DNA of 64,000 bases from Flavobacterium piscis (GTDB taxonomy: Bacteria; Bacteroidota; Bacteroidia; Flavobacteriales; Flavobacteriaceae), in NCBI RefSeq assembly GCF_001686925.1, contig NZ_LVEN01000042.1, positions 186,001-250,000 of the forward strand. Reading direction: 5' to 3'. The position numbers and the translations under genes were made by a program. This document shows positions 7,419 through 16,073 of the stretch, one piece after another (the first letter of the stretch is position 1; every line of letters starts with the position of its first letter). Below the pieces are notes generated by a model that saw nothing but the letters and a program-made list of their open reading frames with translations, made no database searches and was not told the origin of the DNA.

Positions 7419-9614
7419 ATGAATTCAAACGAAATTGAAATACACAAGGAATTAAAGAAGTATTTCGGCTTTAGCCAATTTAAGGGTTTGCAGGAGCAAG
7501 TCATTACGAGTATCTTAAACAAAAAGAATACATTCGTAATCATGCCTACTGGCGGTGGAAAGTCTCTTTGTTATCAATTACCCGCTTTAATTCAGGACGG
7601 AACAGCTATTGTTGTTTCTCCTTTAATTGCTTTGATGAAAAATCAGGTTGATGCCATTAGAAGTCTTTCTTCAGAAAACGGAATTGCACATGTCTTAAAT
7701 TCCTCTCTTACTAAAACAGAAATCGCACAAGTAAAAAAAGATATTACTTCTGGATTAACCAAACTTTTGTATGTAGCGCCGGAATCTTTAACCAAAGAAG
7801 AATATGTAGCTTTTTTACAAAGCGTACCTATTTCGTTTGTAGCTATTGATGAAGCACACTGTATTTCAGAATGGGGGCATGATTTTAGGCCTGAATATCG
7901 AAACCTGAAAAATATAATCAAACAATTGGGGCAAGTACCTATAATTGGTCTTACCGCAACTGCAACTCCAAAAGTTCAGGAAGACATTCTTAAAAACCTG
8001 GACATGTCTGATGCCAATACTTTTAAAGCATCATTCAACAGGCCGAATTTATACTACGAAGTTCGGACAAAAACTAAAAATATAGAATCGGATATTATTC
8101 GGTTTATCAAACAACATAATGGCAAATCAGGAATTATTTACTGCTTAAGCCGTAAAAAAGTAGAGTCGATTGCCGAAGTTTTACAAGTAAACGGAATCAG
8201 TGCGGTTCCTTATCATGCAGGTTTAGATGCTAAAACACGAGCCAAACATCAGGATATGTTCTTGATGGAAGACGTAGATGTCGTTGTAGCAACAATTGCT
8301 TTCGGTATGGGAATTGATAAACCAGACGTTCGTTTTGTAATACATCACGATATTCCAAAATCGCTCGAAAGTTATTATCAGGAAACGGGTCGTGCCGGTC
8401 GTGATGGGGGAGAAGGACATTGTTTGGCTTATTACTCTTATAAAGATGTAGAAAAGCTGGAGAAATTCATGTCCGGAAAACCTGTTGCCGAACAAGAAAT
8501 AGGTTTTGCTTTATTGCAGGAAGTGGTGGCTTACGCCGAAACCTCAATGTCGCGCAGAAAATTCTTATTGCACTATTTTGGTGAAGAGTTTGATAGCGAA
8601 ACCGGTGAAGGTGCAGATATGGATGACAACGTTCGTAATCCTAAAAGTAAAGTCGAAGCGAAAGATCAGGCTGTTAAATTGCTTGAAATTGTTCGTGATA
8701 CTAAACACATATATAAATCAAAAGAAATTGTCTTTACTTTAATAGGTAGGGTTAATGCTGTAATAAAAGCGCATAAAACCGATACGCAATCCTTTTTTGG
8801 TTCAGGATCAGACCATGACGAGAAATACTGGATGGCATTATTACGACAAGTTCTTGTAGCGGGATATTTATCTAAAGATATCGAAACTTACGGTGTGGTT
8901 AAAATCACAAAAGAAGGTTTGAACTTTATTAAAAATCCAGTATCCTTTATGATGTCTGAAGATCATGAATATAATGAATCTGAAGATGAAGCAATTGTAA
9001 CCGCAGCAAAATCATCAGGAACTGCTGATGAAGTTTTAATGGGGATGTTGCGAGAACTGCGTAAAAAAGTAGCCAAAAAACTGGGAGTTCCTCCTTTTGT
9101 TGTTTTTCAGGATCCTTCTCTCGAGGATATGGCTCTAAAATACCCAATTACTTTAACTGAATTATATAATATTCACGGTGTTGGTGAAGGAAAAGCAAAG
9201 AAATATGGTAATGATTTTGTAACTCTGATTAATCGTTATGTAGAAGATAATGATATTATCCGTCCAGACGATTTAGTGGTAAAATCTACCGGAGTAAATT
9301 CAGCAAATAAATTGTACATTATTCAGAATATAGATCGAAAATTATCCCTAAATGATATTGCATCTGCAAAAGGACTTTCGATGGATGCTTTGATCAAAGA
9401 AATGGAACAGATTGTTTACGCTGGTACAAAACTAAACATCAAATATTGGGTTGATGATATGCTGGATGACGATCAGCAAGAAGAAATTCACGATTACTTC
9501 ATGGAATCAGAATCAGATAAAATCGAAGACGCTCTTAAAGAATTTGATGGTGATTATGATATTGATGAATTAAGGTTGATGCGAATTAAATTTATCAGCG
9601 AGGTAGCAAACTAA
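7419..9614 (+). CDS. recQ: RecQ family ATP-dependent DNA helicase, zinc cysteines absent
   Basis: This 731-residue 3'-5' DNA helicase acts in recombination and repair. Motif I is MPTGGGKSLCYQLPAL, motif II IDEAHCISEWGHDFR, and motif VI QETGRAGRDG. The RecQ-Ct region (MSRRKFLLHYFGEEF) is recognisable, but the four cysteines that normally bind zinc there are absent; the corresponding stretch reads GADMDDNVRNP. An RQC winged helix and an HRDC domain (about 515-600) follow, then a C-terminal extension rich in acidic residues. The gene is divergent from kdsD. Confidence 0.94.
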   Translation: MNSNEIEIHKELKKYFGFSQFKGLQEQVITSILNKKNTFVIMPTGGGKSLCYQLPALIQDGTAIVVSPLIALMKNQVDAIRSLSSENGIAHVLNSSLTKTEIAQVKKDITSGLTKLLYVAPESLTKEEYVAFLQSVPISFVAIDEAHCISEWGHDFRPEYRNLKNIIKQLGQVPIIGLTATATPKVQEDILKNLDMSDANTFKASFNRPNLYYEVRTKTKNIESDIIRFIKQHNGKSGIIYCLSRKKVESIAEVLQVNGISAVPYHAGLDAKTRAKHQDMFLMEDVDVVVATIAFGMGIDKPDVRFVIHHDIPKSLESYYQETGRAGRDGGEGHCLAYYSYKDVEKLEKFMSGKPVAEQEIGFALLQEVVAYAETSMSRRKFLLHYFGEEFDSETGEGADMDDNVRNPKSKVEAKDQAVKLLEIVRDTKHIYKSKEIVFTLIGRVNAVIKAHKTDTQSFFGSGSDHDEKYWMALLRQVLVAGYLSKDIETYGVVKITKEGLNFIKNPVSFMMSEDHEYNESEDEAIVTAAKSSGTADEVLMGMLRELRKKVAKKLGVPPFVVFQDPSLEDMALKYPITLTELYNIHGVGEGKAKKYGNDFVTLINRYVEDNDIIRPDDLVVKSTGVNSANKLYIIQNIDRKLSLNDIASAKGLSMDALIKEMEQIVYAGTKLNIKYWVDDMLDDDQQEEIHDYFMESESDKIEDALKEFDGDYDIDELRLMRIKFISEVAN

Positions 9615-9629
9615 AAAAGTTTATAGTCT

Positions 9630-9680
9630 CAGTTTACAGTCTCAGTCAGAACTGTAAACTGTGACAGAAAACTGCGACTG
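9630..9680. repeat. Intergenic dyad after recQ
   Basis: CAGTTTACAGT (9630-9640) and ACTGTAAACTG (9651-9661) form a perfect 11-base dyad with a 10-base loop. The adjacent 9668-9680 is the inverse of 4068-4080. It lies between the convergent ends of recQ and the next minus-strand gene. There is no T-run, so a terminator role is uncertain. Confidence 0.55.
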
Positions 9681-9681
9681 T

Positions 9682-9921
9682 TTACTCTTCAAATACTTCC
9701 CCCCGATGCGGTTTTAAAGCATCTCTTACCTGAATCATATTTTCATCGGTTACTACCATAAAAGCGGTAGCATGCATGTCGTTTACAATTTTAAACCCCG
9801 TTATATTTAACGGAAGTTTTTCTATGGTGATATATTCTTTCAAATGAATTTCGTGATGTTCAGCTGTTTTTGCGGAAGCCGGACCACGAAAATCCCAAAT
9901 CAATTTTATTTTTCTAGACAT
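9682..9921 (-). CDS. Conserved small protein of unknown function
   Basis: The 79-residue soluble protein starts MSRKIKLIWDFRGPASAKTA and contains AEHHEIHLKEY and NDMHATAFMVV, with five histidines. No signal peptide or membrane segment is visible. I recognise no domain. The even composition and lack of overlap with another gene argue that it is real. The histidine-rich HH-x-IH motif could bind metal, but that is speculation. Confidence 0.65.
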   Translation of the reverse strand: MSRKIKLIWDFRGPASAKTAEHHEIHLKEYITIEKLPLNITGFKIVNDMHATAFMVVTDENMIQVRDALKPHRGEVFEE

Positions 9922-10002
9922 TATTTTTTACGTGCAAAGGTTGATAGGCACAAAGGTACAAAGTCTATTTTGAAAAAAAGGTACTGAGGTTCTGAGATAC
10001 TA

Positions 10003-10020
10003 TCCCGATAGCTATCGGGA
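10003..10020. repeat. 18-base perfect palindrome
   Basis: TCCCGATAGCTATCGGGA is a perfect palindrome about 80 bases beyond the start of the 79-residue minus-strand gene. It is more GC-rich than its surroundings. No T-run follows immediately (GGGACTGAGTTTTTTTT does after 5 bases), so it might work as a weak terminator. Confidence 0.6.
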
Positions 10021-10152
10021 CTGAGTTTTTTTTCTGTATAGACGCAGAGTCGAAAAGAAAATAAAAAACTTTGAGCCTTCGCGCCTTCGCGAGATTAAAA
10101 AATAAAACTTAGTGCACTTCGCGGTTAATTATATAAAGTCATTGCAAAATAG

Positions 10153-10160
10153 TATTTTTG
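10153..10160 (+). promoter_or_regulatory. Promoter -7 element of the FAD oxidoreductase
   Basis: TATTTTTG fits TAnnTTTG and lies 47 bases before the ATG at 10208. No clear -33 element is seen. Confidence 0.4.
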
Positions 10161-10207
10161 CATGTTCTTTTCATAAATAGAAAAGCTAATTGAATAAATA
10201 AGATACA

Positions 10208-11767
10208 ATGCCAAGAGAACTTTTACTTCAGGTAACTCCGGAAATAGCAGCAAACGAATTGTTGCTAAAAGACTATTTGTCTAAACAAATAAAGGTTTCT
10301 CCTAAGGAAATTCAACATATTTCTATTTTAAAACGTTCTATTGATGCGCGTCAAAAAGCGATAAAAATCAATTTGAAAGTTATTATTTATCTGCAAGGCG
10401 AAACTTTCCAGGAAACTAAAATAGCGCTACCTATATATAAGGATGTTTCTTCGGCTCAGGAAGTGATTGTCGTGGGCGCAGGTCCGGCAGGACTTTTTGC
10501 TGCTTTGCAATTAATAGAATTAGGCTTAAAGCCAATAGTTATCGAACGCGGAAAAGATGTTCGAGGACGTAGACGTGATCTAAAAGCAATAAATGTAGAT
10601 CATTTGGTAAACGAAGATTCTAATTATTGTTTTGGAGAAGGCGGAGCAGGAACTTATTCTGATGGAAAATTATATACACGTTCTAAAAAACGTGGCGATG
10701 TAACCAGAATTTTAGAGCTTCTTGTGGCTTTTGGAGCTTCAGAAGATATTTTGATAGAAGCGCATCCGCATATCGGGACAAATAAATTGCCGAAAATTAT
10801 AGAAGATATCCGAAATAAAATCATCGAATTTGGAGGTCAGGTTTTATTTGATACACGAGTAACTGATATTCTGGTAAAAAATAATGAAGTTGAAGGAATC
10901 GTTACTCAAAACGGAGACAAGATTCTGGCTAATAAATTGATCTTAGCAACCGGACATTCGGCTCGTGATATTTTTGAATTGTTAGATAAAAAGAAAATTT
11001 TTATCGAAGCAAAACCTTTTGCTTTGGGAGTTCGTGCAGAACATTCACAAGAATTAATTGATAGTATTCAATATAGTTGCGATTATCGTGGCGAACATTT
11101 GCCTCCTGCACCTTATTCGATTGTAAAACAAGTAAACGGCCGCGGGATGTATTCGTTTTGTATGTGTCCTGGAGGTGTAATTGCACCTTGTGCTACAAGT
11201 CCGGGCGAAGTAGTTACAAACGGCTGGTCGCCGTCTAAACGCGATCAGGTTACGGCAAACTCCGGAATTGTGATTGAGCTGAAATTGGAAGATTTTAAGC
11301 CTTTTGCAAAATTTGGTGCTTTGGCCGGAATGGAATTCCAAAAAAGTATAGAACAAAAAGCTTGGCATTTGGCTGGGGAAACTCAAAGAGTTCCTGCGCA
11401 GCGAATGATCGATTTTACCCAAAATAAAGTTTCTTCAGATATACCAAAAACCTCTTATGTTCCGGGAACGACTTCGGTAGAAATGGGACAGGTTTTTCCT
11501 GGGTTTTTATCTCAGATTTTACGCGAAGGCTTTAAAGAATTTGGAAAATCGATGCGTGGTTATTTGACTAATGATGCTATTTTGCATGCGCCGGAAAGCA
11601 GGACTTCTTCACCGGTTCGTATTCCGAGAGATCCAATTACTTATGAGCATTTGCAAATAAGAGGCTTGTATCCGTGTGGAGAAGGAGCAGGATATGCGGG
11701 CGGAATTATATCGGCCGCTATTGATGGTGAAAAATGTGCTTTGATGATTGCTGAAACTTTAAAATAA
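10208..11767 (+). CDS. FAD-dependent oxidoreductase (COG2509-like)
   Basis: The 519-residue protein has an N-terminal domain of about 85 residues, then a Rossmann dinucleotide-binding motif VIVVGAGPAGLFAA. ERG follows at the end of the second strand. Conserved stretches typical of this uncharacterised dehydrogenase group include CFGEGGAGTYSDGKLYTR and ATGHSARDIF, with YPCGEGAGYAGGI near the C-terminus. Members are predicted flavoproteins of unknown substrate. The next gene starts 8 bases after the stop, so the two are probably cotranscribed. Confidence 0.88.
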   Translation: MPRELLLQVTPEIAANELLLKDYLSKQIKVSPKEIQHISILKRSIDARQKAIKINLKVIIYLQGETFQETKIALPIYKDVSSAQEVIVVGAGPAGLFAALQLIELGLKPIVIERGKDVRGRRRDLKAINVDHLVNEDSNYCFGEGGAGTYSDGKLYTRSKKRGDVTRILELLVAFGASEDILIEAHPHIGTNKLPKIIEDIRNKIIEFGGQVLFDTRVTDILVKNNEVEGIVTQNGDKILANKLILATGHSARDIFELLDKKKIFIEAKPFALGVRAEHSQELIDSIQYSCDYRGEHLPPAPYSIVKQVNGRGMYSFCMCPGGVIAPCATSPGEVVTNGWSPSKRDQVTANSGIVIELKLEDFKPFAKFGALAGMEFQKSIEQKAWHLAGETQRVPAQRMIDFTQNKVSSDIPKTSYVPGTTSVEMGQVFPGFLSQILREGFKEFGKSMRGYLTNDAILHAPESRTSSPVRIPRDPITYEHLQIRGLYPCGEGAGYAGGIISAAIDGEKCALMIAETLK

Positions 11768-11775
11768 TATATCAT

Positions 11776-12867
11776 ATGAAAGACTTCTTTTCTAATTTAT
11801 TTGGTCGAAATAACGATCCAAAATCAATTGTTTCTTTTGATGTTATGGATGCCATTTATTCTTATTTGTATAATGAGGATAATAAACTGGAATTTAAAAT
11901 AAAAGGAATTCATGATACTGTTTTGGTGAATTTATATTCATTTCCCGGTTCATTTAATTATGAAGAAGCACAAAATGAAATTAAGAAAGCGGGTTTTAAA
12001 AACGCCTACGAAGTATTAAACGAAATTTATAAAAAGATCAATATCGGACCCGTTTCAGAAGAGCAAATGCTTCAGGAATTAGAGTACGATTATATTCATA
12101 TTCAGTTTTATACAGAACCAACTCCGGAAGCGAAAAAATACCTGAAACATGTTTTGCATAATTTCGTTATCTTTTTTTGCTGTACCAATAGTTTAGAAAC
12201 TAATGATTTTAGAATGCTCTATAATAATAGTTTTTTTATGGATTACACACAAGGAATTTTAGAAACGGAATCTATTGATATAAAGGAGCCTAAAAACGAT
12301 ACACAGAAAATAGGATTTAAAGAGTTTGAAAGAGTTTTACAGGGAATTTGTGAATATTTAGAAATAGAATTGCCTGAAGATATCGAACTTCCTTCGCAAG
12401 AAAAGCTATTGCCAGAAGAAGTTGAGGTTACACAGGAAACTTTTGAAGAGTTTATAAAATTGGTTTCAAGAGGAGATGTAGATGAAAAATTGGTTCAAAA
12501 ACAAGCAAAGAAACTTTTAAAGAATTTTAAAAAAGGTCATACAGAATATCATGATATTGTGAAAGGGCAATGGGATTTTTTCGAAAGTATCGATGCATGG
12601 AACAGCGACTGGAAATTTGATCCTGAAGATGCTGAATATTTTATCTCAGAAATGATAGGCGAAGATCTTAATTTCGATTATCCGGAAGAAACCTATAGTC
12701 ATGATTTGTTTCCTTATATTCAATCGGCTTTAGAAAGAAGAGGTCTTGAATTAATGAGTTACGATACCCACGGAGATAATTATTTGTTTTTTGTGGCGAA
12801 TAAAAATGACGTTCCCAGAATTTTACAATTGTCTGAATTGACTAAAATTGAGGTGGATAGTTTGTAA
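11776..12867 (+). CDS. Acidic cytosolic protein of unknown function
   Basis: The 363-residue protein has no signal peptide or membrane segment. It is strongly acidic, with a middle section rich in glutamate around residues 205-250. The C-terminal 100 residues (WKFDPEDAEYFISEM, then LERRGLELMSYDTHGDNYLF) resemble DUF6630-like proteins in pattern only. It follows the FAD oxidoreductase by 8 bases, so a functional link is possible. I do not recognise a catalytic motif. Confidence 0.75.
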   Translation: MKDFFSNLFGRNNDPKSIVSFDVMDAIYSYLYNEDNKLEFKIKGIHDTVLVNLYSFPGSFNYEEAQNEIKKAGFKNAYEVLNEIYKKINIGPVSEEQMLQELEYDYIHIQFYTEPTPEAKKYLKHVLHNFVIFFCCTNSLETNDFRMLYNNSFFMDYTQGILETESIDIKEPKNDTQKIGFKEFERVLQGICEYLEIELPEDIELPSQEKLLPEEVEVTQETFEEFIKLVSRGDVDEKLVQKQAKKLLKNFKKGHTEYHDIVKGQWDFFESIDAWNSDWKFDPEDAEYFISEMIGEDLNFDYPEETYSHDLFPYIQSALERRGLELMSYDTHGDNYLFFVANKNDVPRILQLSELTKIEVDSL

Positions 12868-12897
12868 ATATACCGACAGATTATAAGATCAAAAATA

Positions 12898-12965
12898 TTT
12901 TCGCCACGAATTTCACGAATATACACTCATTAATTTGTGCTAATTCGTGAATTTAGTGGCGAAAA
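12898..12965. repeat. Dyad of the GCCACGAATTTCAC family, copy 1
   Basis: Arms of 23 bases (12898-12920 and 12943-12965) differ at two positions. The core reads CGCCACGAATTTCACGAAT. The element sits just beyond the stop of the aminopeptidase gene, and a related element lies just beyond its start. Confidence 0.75.
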
Positions 12966-12974
12966 AAAATCTAA

Positions 12975-14378
12975 TTATATCTTAGGAAATTTCATTTCGT
13001 TGAAAGTACTTTTTTGAGCCGCTAATTTTTCGACATCCTGCCATTTTCTAGGAGATTCTGCTGATAAATTTTCGTATGAATCTTTTGTGATGGCGATATC
13101 ATCTTCGATACGGACGCCAATATTCCACCATTTTTTATCGCATTTGCTGTTTGCAGGAATATAAATTCCGGGTTCAACGGTGAGCACCATGTTTTCTTTT
13201 AGATTACCCATATAGTTTCCTTTGTCATGAACATCTAAACCAAGAAAATGCGAACAGCCGTGCGGATAATATATTCTGGCATCTTTAGGATCTGTGATAA
13301 TGCCAAGTTTAATTAATCCTGACGCAATAACTTCTCTGGATCTTTCATTTAAATCCTGAATTGGCGTTCCTGGTTTGCAAATTTTAAAAACCTCTTCCTG
13401 CGATTCATATACCAATTGATAAATGGCTTTTTGTTCTTCGGTGAATTTTCCGTTTGCGGGAATTGTTCTGGTAACATCTGCAGAATAACCGTGATATTCA
13501 GAACCCACATCCATCAATAATAATTGGTTGTCGATTTTTGTAGCGTTATTTTCTCCGTAGTGCAGGATGCATCCGTTTGCGCCGGCACCTACAATTGGCG
13601 GATAACCTTCGCCTTCGGCACCGTAGTGTCTGTGAACGTAAGCGTGAATTCCGTCGGCTTCATTTTCGCTCATATCTGGTCCAGCGGCTTTCATAACTTC
13701 GTTATGCGCAATGCAGGAAAGTTTTACAGTTTTACGCATTAACTCCATCTCTTCCGGAGTTTTTATTTCTCTAAGCGAATTGGTAATATTTGTAAATAAG
13801 TCATTTGATGCTGTATTTTGTTGTATAATCGCAGCTTTGGTTTTAAAGTTTTCCAATAAACCATACAGGTCAAATCCGCTTTTGTCATTGCCAATATCTG
13901 TGGGGATTTTATCGTAAATTATCTTGTCGAACTTTTTAAAATCGATTTTAAAATCTTTGAAATCTTTCCCGTTATAAACGGTGGTAAAACCTAGTTTAGA
14001 TTTTGCGCCTTCGGTTCCTAATCGTCTTCCTGTCCACGTTTCTTTTGACGCATTTCTTTCTCTTACAAAAAGAACTTCATTGTATTTTTCTGTTCCCTGA
14101 GTTTCTTTAAAAATGAATAAAACAGCATCAGGTTCTTTATATCCTGACAAATAATATAAATCAGGATTTTGATGATAATTATAATTAATGTCTTTTGAGA
14201 ATACTCTTTCAGGATAAGAAAAAACAACAGCTACAGAATTTGAGGGCATTAGATTTCTAAATGCTTCCCTACGGCCTATATGAAATTCTTTCGAAAGATA
14301 ATCTGTTGGTAAATTCTCCTGAGATTGAATTTGAGAAGTTGTAATGAATAAGGCAAAGAATAAAAATAATTGCTTCAT
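12975..14378 (-). CDS. pepP: Exported aminopeptidase P (M24B, Xaa-Pro)
   Basis: The enzyme releases N-terminal residues next to proline. A signal peptide (1-19) puts it in the periplasm or outer envelope. An AMP_N domain (about 24-170) precedes the M24 creatinase fold. The dinuclear metal ligands are visible: Asp in LLLMDVGSEY and in YSADVTRTI, His in GCSHFLGLDVHD, Glu in LTVEPGIYI and in VRIEDDIAIT. The length of 467 residues is normal for the family. The gene stands alone on the minus strand between two related dyads. Confidence 0.93.
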   Translation of the reverse strand: MKQLFLFFALFITTSQIQSQENLPTDYLSKEFHIGRREAFRNLMPSNSVAVVFSYPERVFSKDINYNYHQNPDLYYLSGYKEPDAVLFIFKETQGTEKYNEVLFVRERNASKETWTGRRLGTEGAKSKLGFTTVYNGKDFKDFKIDFKKFDKIIYDKIPTDIGNDKSGFDLYGLLENFKTKAAIIQQNTASNDLFTNITNSLREIKTPEEMELMRKTVKLSCIAHNEVMKAAGPDMSENEADGIHAYVHRHYGAEGEGYPPIVGAGANGCILHYGENNATKIDNQLLLMDVGSEYHGYSADVTRTIPANGKFTEEQKAIYQLVYESQEEVFKICKPGTPIQDLNERSREVIASGLIKLGIITDPKDARIYYPHGCSHFLGLDVHDKGNYMGNLKENMVLTVEPGIYIPANSKCDKKWWNIGVRIEDDIAITKDSYENLSAESPRKWQDVEKLAAQKSTFNEMKFPKI

Positions 14379-14446
14379 TTTGTGGTTTCTAATTGGTTTT
14401 GTGGTTGCAAATTACAAAAAATATGAATTGCTATTGGAGAAAAAAG

Positions 14447-14534
14447 TTTGCCACGAATTTCACTAATCTCCACTAATTTTTTTCTTTAGAATGTTTAATT
14501 TTAATTCGTGATAATTAGTGAAATCCGTGGCAAA
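14447..14534. repeat. Dyad of the GCCACGAATTTCAC family, copy 2
   Basis: Arms of 21 bases (14447-14467 and 14514-14534) differ at one position. The left arm starts TTTGCCACGAATTTCACTAA. It shares GCCACGAATTTCAC with the copy at 12898 and lies upstream of pepP. Confidence 0.75.
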
Positions 14535-14540
14535 AAAAAT

Positions 14541-14569
14541 AAAAAAAAACCGTTCACTTTCATGAACGG
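14541..14569 (-). terminator. Terminator of msrA
   Basis: The stem CCGTTCA/TGAACGG (14550-14556 with 14563-14569) is followed on the minus strand by a run of T (A on the plus strand at 14541-14549). It lies 30 bases after the msrA stop codon. Confidence 0.8.
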
Positions 14570-14598
14570 CAACTATTATTAACCAATATAAAAGTCTG

Positions 14599-15216
14599 TT
14601 ATTTCTTTTTTAATTTGTCTTTAAATACTTTTTCGAATTTTTCTATTTTCGGCTGAATTACCATTTTGCAATACGGTTGACTCTTGTTGTTTGCATAATA
14701 ATTTTGGTGATAATCTTCGGCTTTATAGAAAACTTTAAAAGGTTCTACTTTTGTCACAATTGGACTGTTGTAGACTTTTGCTTTGTTTAATTCTGCAATA
14801 ATGCTTTGCGCTGCTTTTTTCTGTTCTTCATTTTTATAAAAAATAACAGAACGATATTGAGTTCCAACATCTGCCCCCTGACGATTTAATGTTGTTGGAT
14901 CATGAACGGTAAAGAAAACCTGAAAAATTTCATTGATATCAGTTTTTGTTTTGTCGTAGGTGATCTGAACCACTTCGGCGTGACCGGTGGTTCCCGTGCA
15001 AACTTCTTCATAAGTAGGGTTGGCTACTTTTCCTCCGGAGAAACCCGAAACTACAGATTTTACTCCGTCTAAATTTTCGTAAACAGCTTCAACGCACCAA
15101 TAACAGCCTCCGCCAAGTGTTATTGTTTCAAGGTTTGAAGCACTTTTTGCTTTGGTATTTTGTGCAAACCCGTTCAGGGATAATGCAAAAATGGCAATCA
15201 GAAATATATTTTTCAT
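14599..15216 (-). CDS. msrA: Peptide-methionine (S)-S-oxide reductase, exported
   Basis: The enzyme reduces the S-epimer of methionine sulfoxide in proteins. The catalytic motif GGGCYWC (Cys38 catalytic) follows a signal peptide (MKNIFLIAIFALSLNGFAQ). I chose the ATG at 15216 rather than the one at 15249, because the upstream extension overlaps msrB and would mask the signal peptide. The start then falls 7 bases after the msrB stop, so the two form an operon. Export implies a role in repairing envelope proteins. Confidence 0.93.
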   Translation of the reverse strand: MKNIFLIAIFALSLNGFAQNTKAKSASNLETITLGGGCYWCVEAVYENLDGVKSVVSGFSGGKVANPTYEEVCTGTTGHAEVVQITYDKTKTDINEIFQVFFTVHDPTTLNRQGADVGTQYRSVIFYKNEEQKKAAQSIIAELNKAKVYNSPIVTKVEPFKVFYKAEDYHQNYYANNKSQPYCKMVIQPKIEKFEKVFKDKLKKK

Positions 15217-15223
15217 CGTTGTT

Positions 15224-15778
15224 TTATTTAGAATCAGGAACAAAGTCAAGTGCGATCGAATTCATGCAATAACGTTTTCCGGTTGGTTCCGGTCCGTCAT
15301 CAAATAAATGACCTAAATGTCCGCCGCAACGTCCGCATAGCGCTTCGATTCTTTCCATTCCCACAGAGTTATCATTTTGGTATACTACACTTTTTTTGTT
15401 GTCTTGTTCAAAAAAGCTTGGCCATCCGCAACTGCTGGCAAATTTTGCTCCGGAACGAAAAAGTAAGTTGCCGCAAGAAGCGCAATAGTATGTTCCTTTT
15501 TCATCTGTATTCCAATACTTTCCGGTAAAAGGTCGTTCGGTATCTGCATTTCGCATTACGTCATAAACATCTTCGGGTAATACTTTTTTCCACTCAGCGT
15601 TACTCACATTGAGTTTGGTTGTATCTGTATTCGAATAATATGGATTTCCGGTTTTGCTGATTTTGTTTTCCATTACTACTGTTTTGGTATTTGTTTTTTT
15701 TGCGCTTTGTCCGCATGCCTGTAAAATAAAAAGCGGAATTAAAAAGCAAAGACTGAAGATTTGGGTTTTTGTTTTCAT
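15224..15778 (-). CDS. msrB: Peptide-methionine (R)-S-oxide reductase, lipoprotein
   Basis: The enzyme reduces the R-epimer of methionine sulfoxide. Both zinc Cys pairs are present (YCASCG and GRCGGHLGH), and the catalytic Cys is in KRYCMNSIALDF. The ATG at 15778 gives a lipoprotein signal peptide ending FILQAC (Cys22). An upstream ATG at 15853 would bury it, so I reject that start. The C-terminal domain of about 125 residues is a full MsrB. It is the first gene of an msrB-msrA operon. Confidence 0.93.
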   Translation of the reverse strand: MKTKTQIFSLCFLIPLFILQACGQSAKKTNTKTVVMENKISKTGNPYYSNTDTTKLNVSNAEWKKVLPEDVYDVMRNADTERPFTGKYWNTDEKGTYYCASCGNLLFRSGAKFASSCGWPSFFEQDNKKSVVYQNDNSVGMERIEALCGRCGGHLGHLFDDGPEPTGKRYCMNSIALDFVPDSK

Positions 15779-16048
15779 TGTTTTTGAGTGCTTTAATTCT
15801 GTGGTTTCAAAGATACAACTAGATTTCGCGTTGAAATCCTGTGGATTGTACAATTGAGATTTTTTTAAGTATGTTTTAACTTTTATTATGTACGTAAAAC
15901 ATTCAGTTTTAGTTTTTACGGCTTGTTTTTAAAGGATTTTTTAGCTTGAATGATCTGTATTTTGTTGTGAATCAGTTTTTTGTAAAATGCAATGCTCGTT
16001 AAACTTTTCACAATCTCCGCTAGAATTTTCAAGCCATTTCTTTTTTCG

Positions 16049-16056
16049 TATTTTTG
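16049..16056 (+). promoter_or_regulatory. Promoter -7 element of idi
   Basis: TATTTTTG matches TAnnTTTG 17 bases before the idi ATG, implying a very short leader. The preceding gap (15779-16048) holds no gene that I can support. Confidence 0.45.
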
Positions 16057-16073
16057 TTTGATCAATAAGCCTT

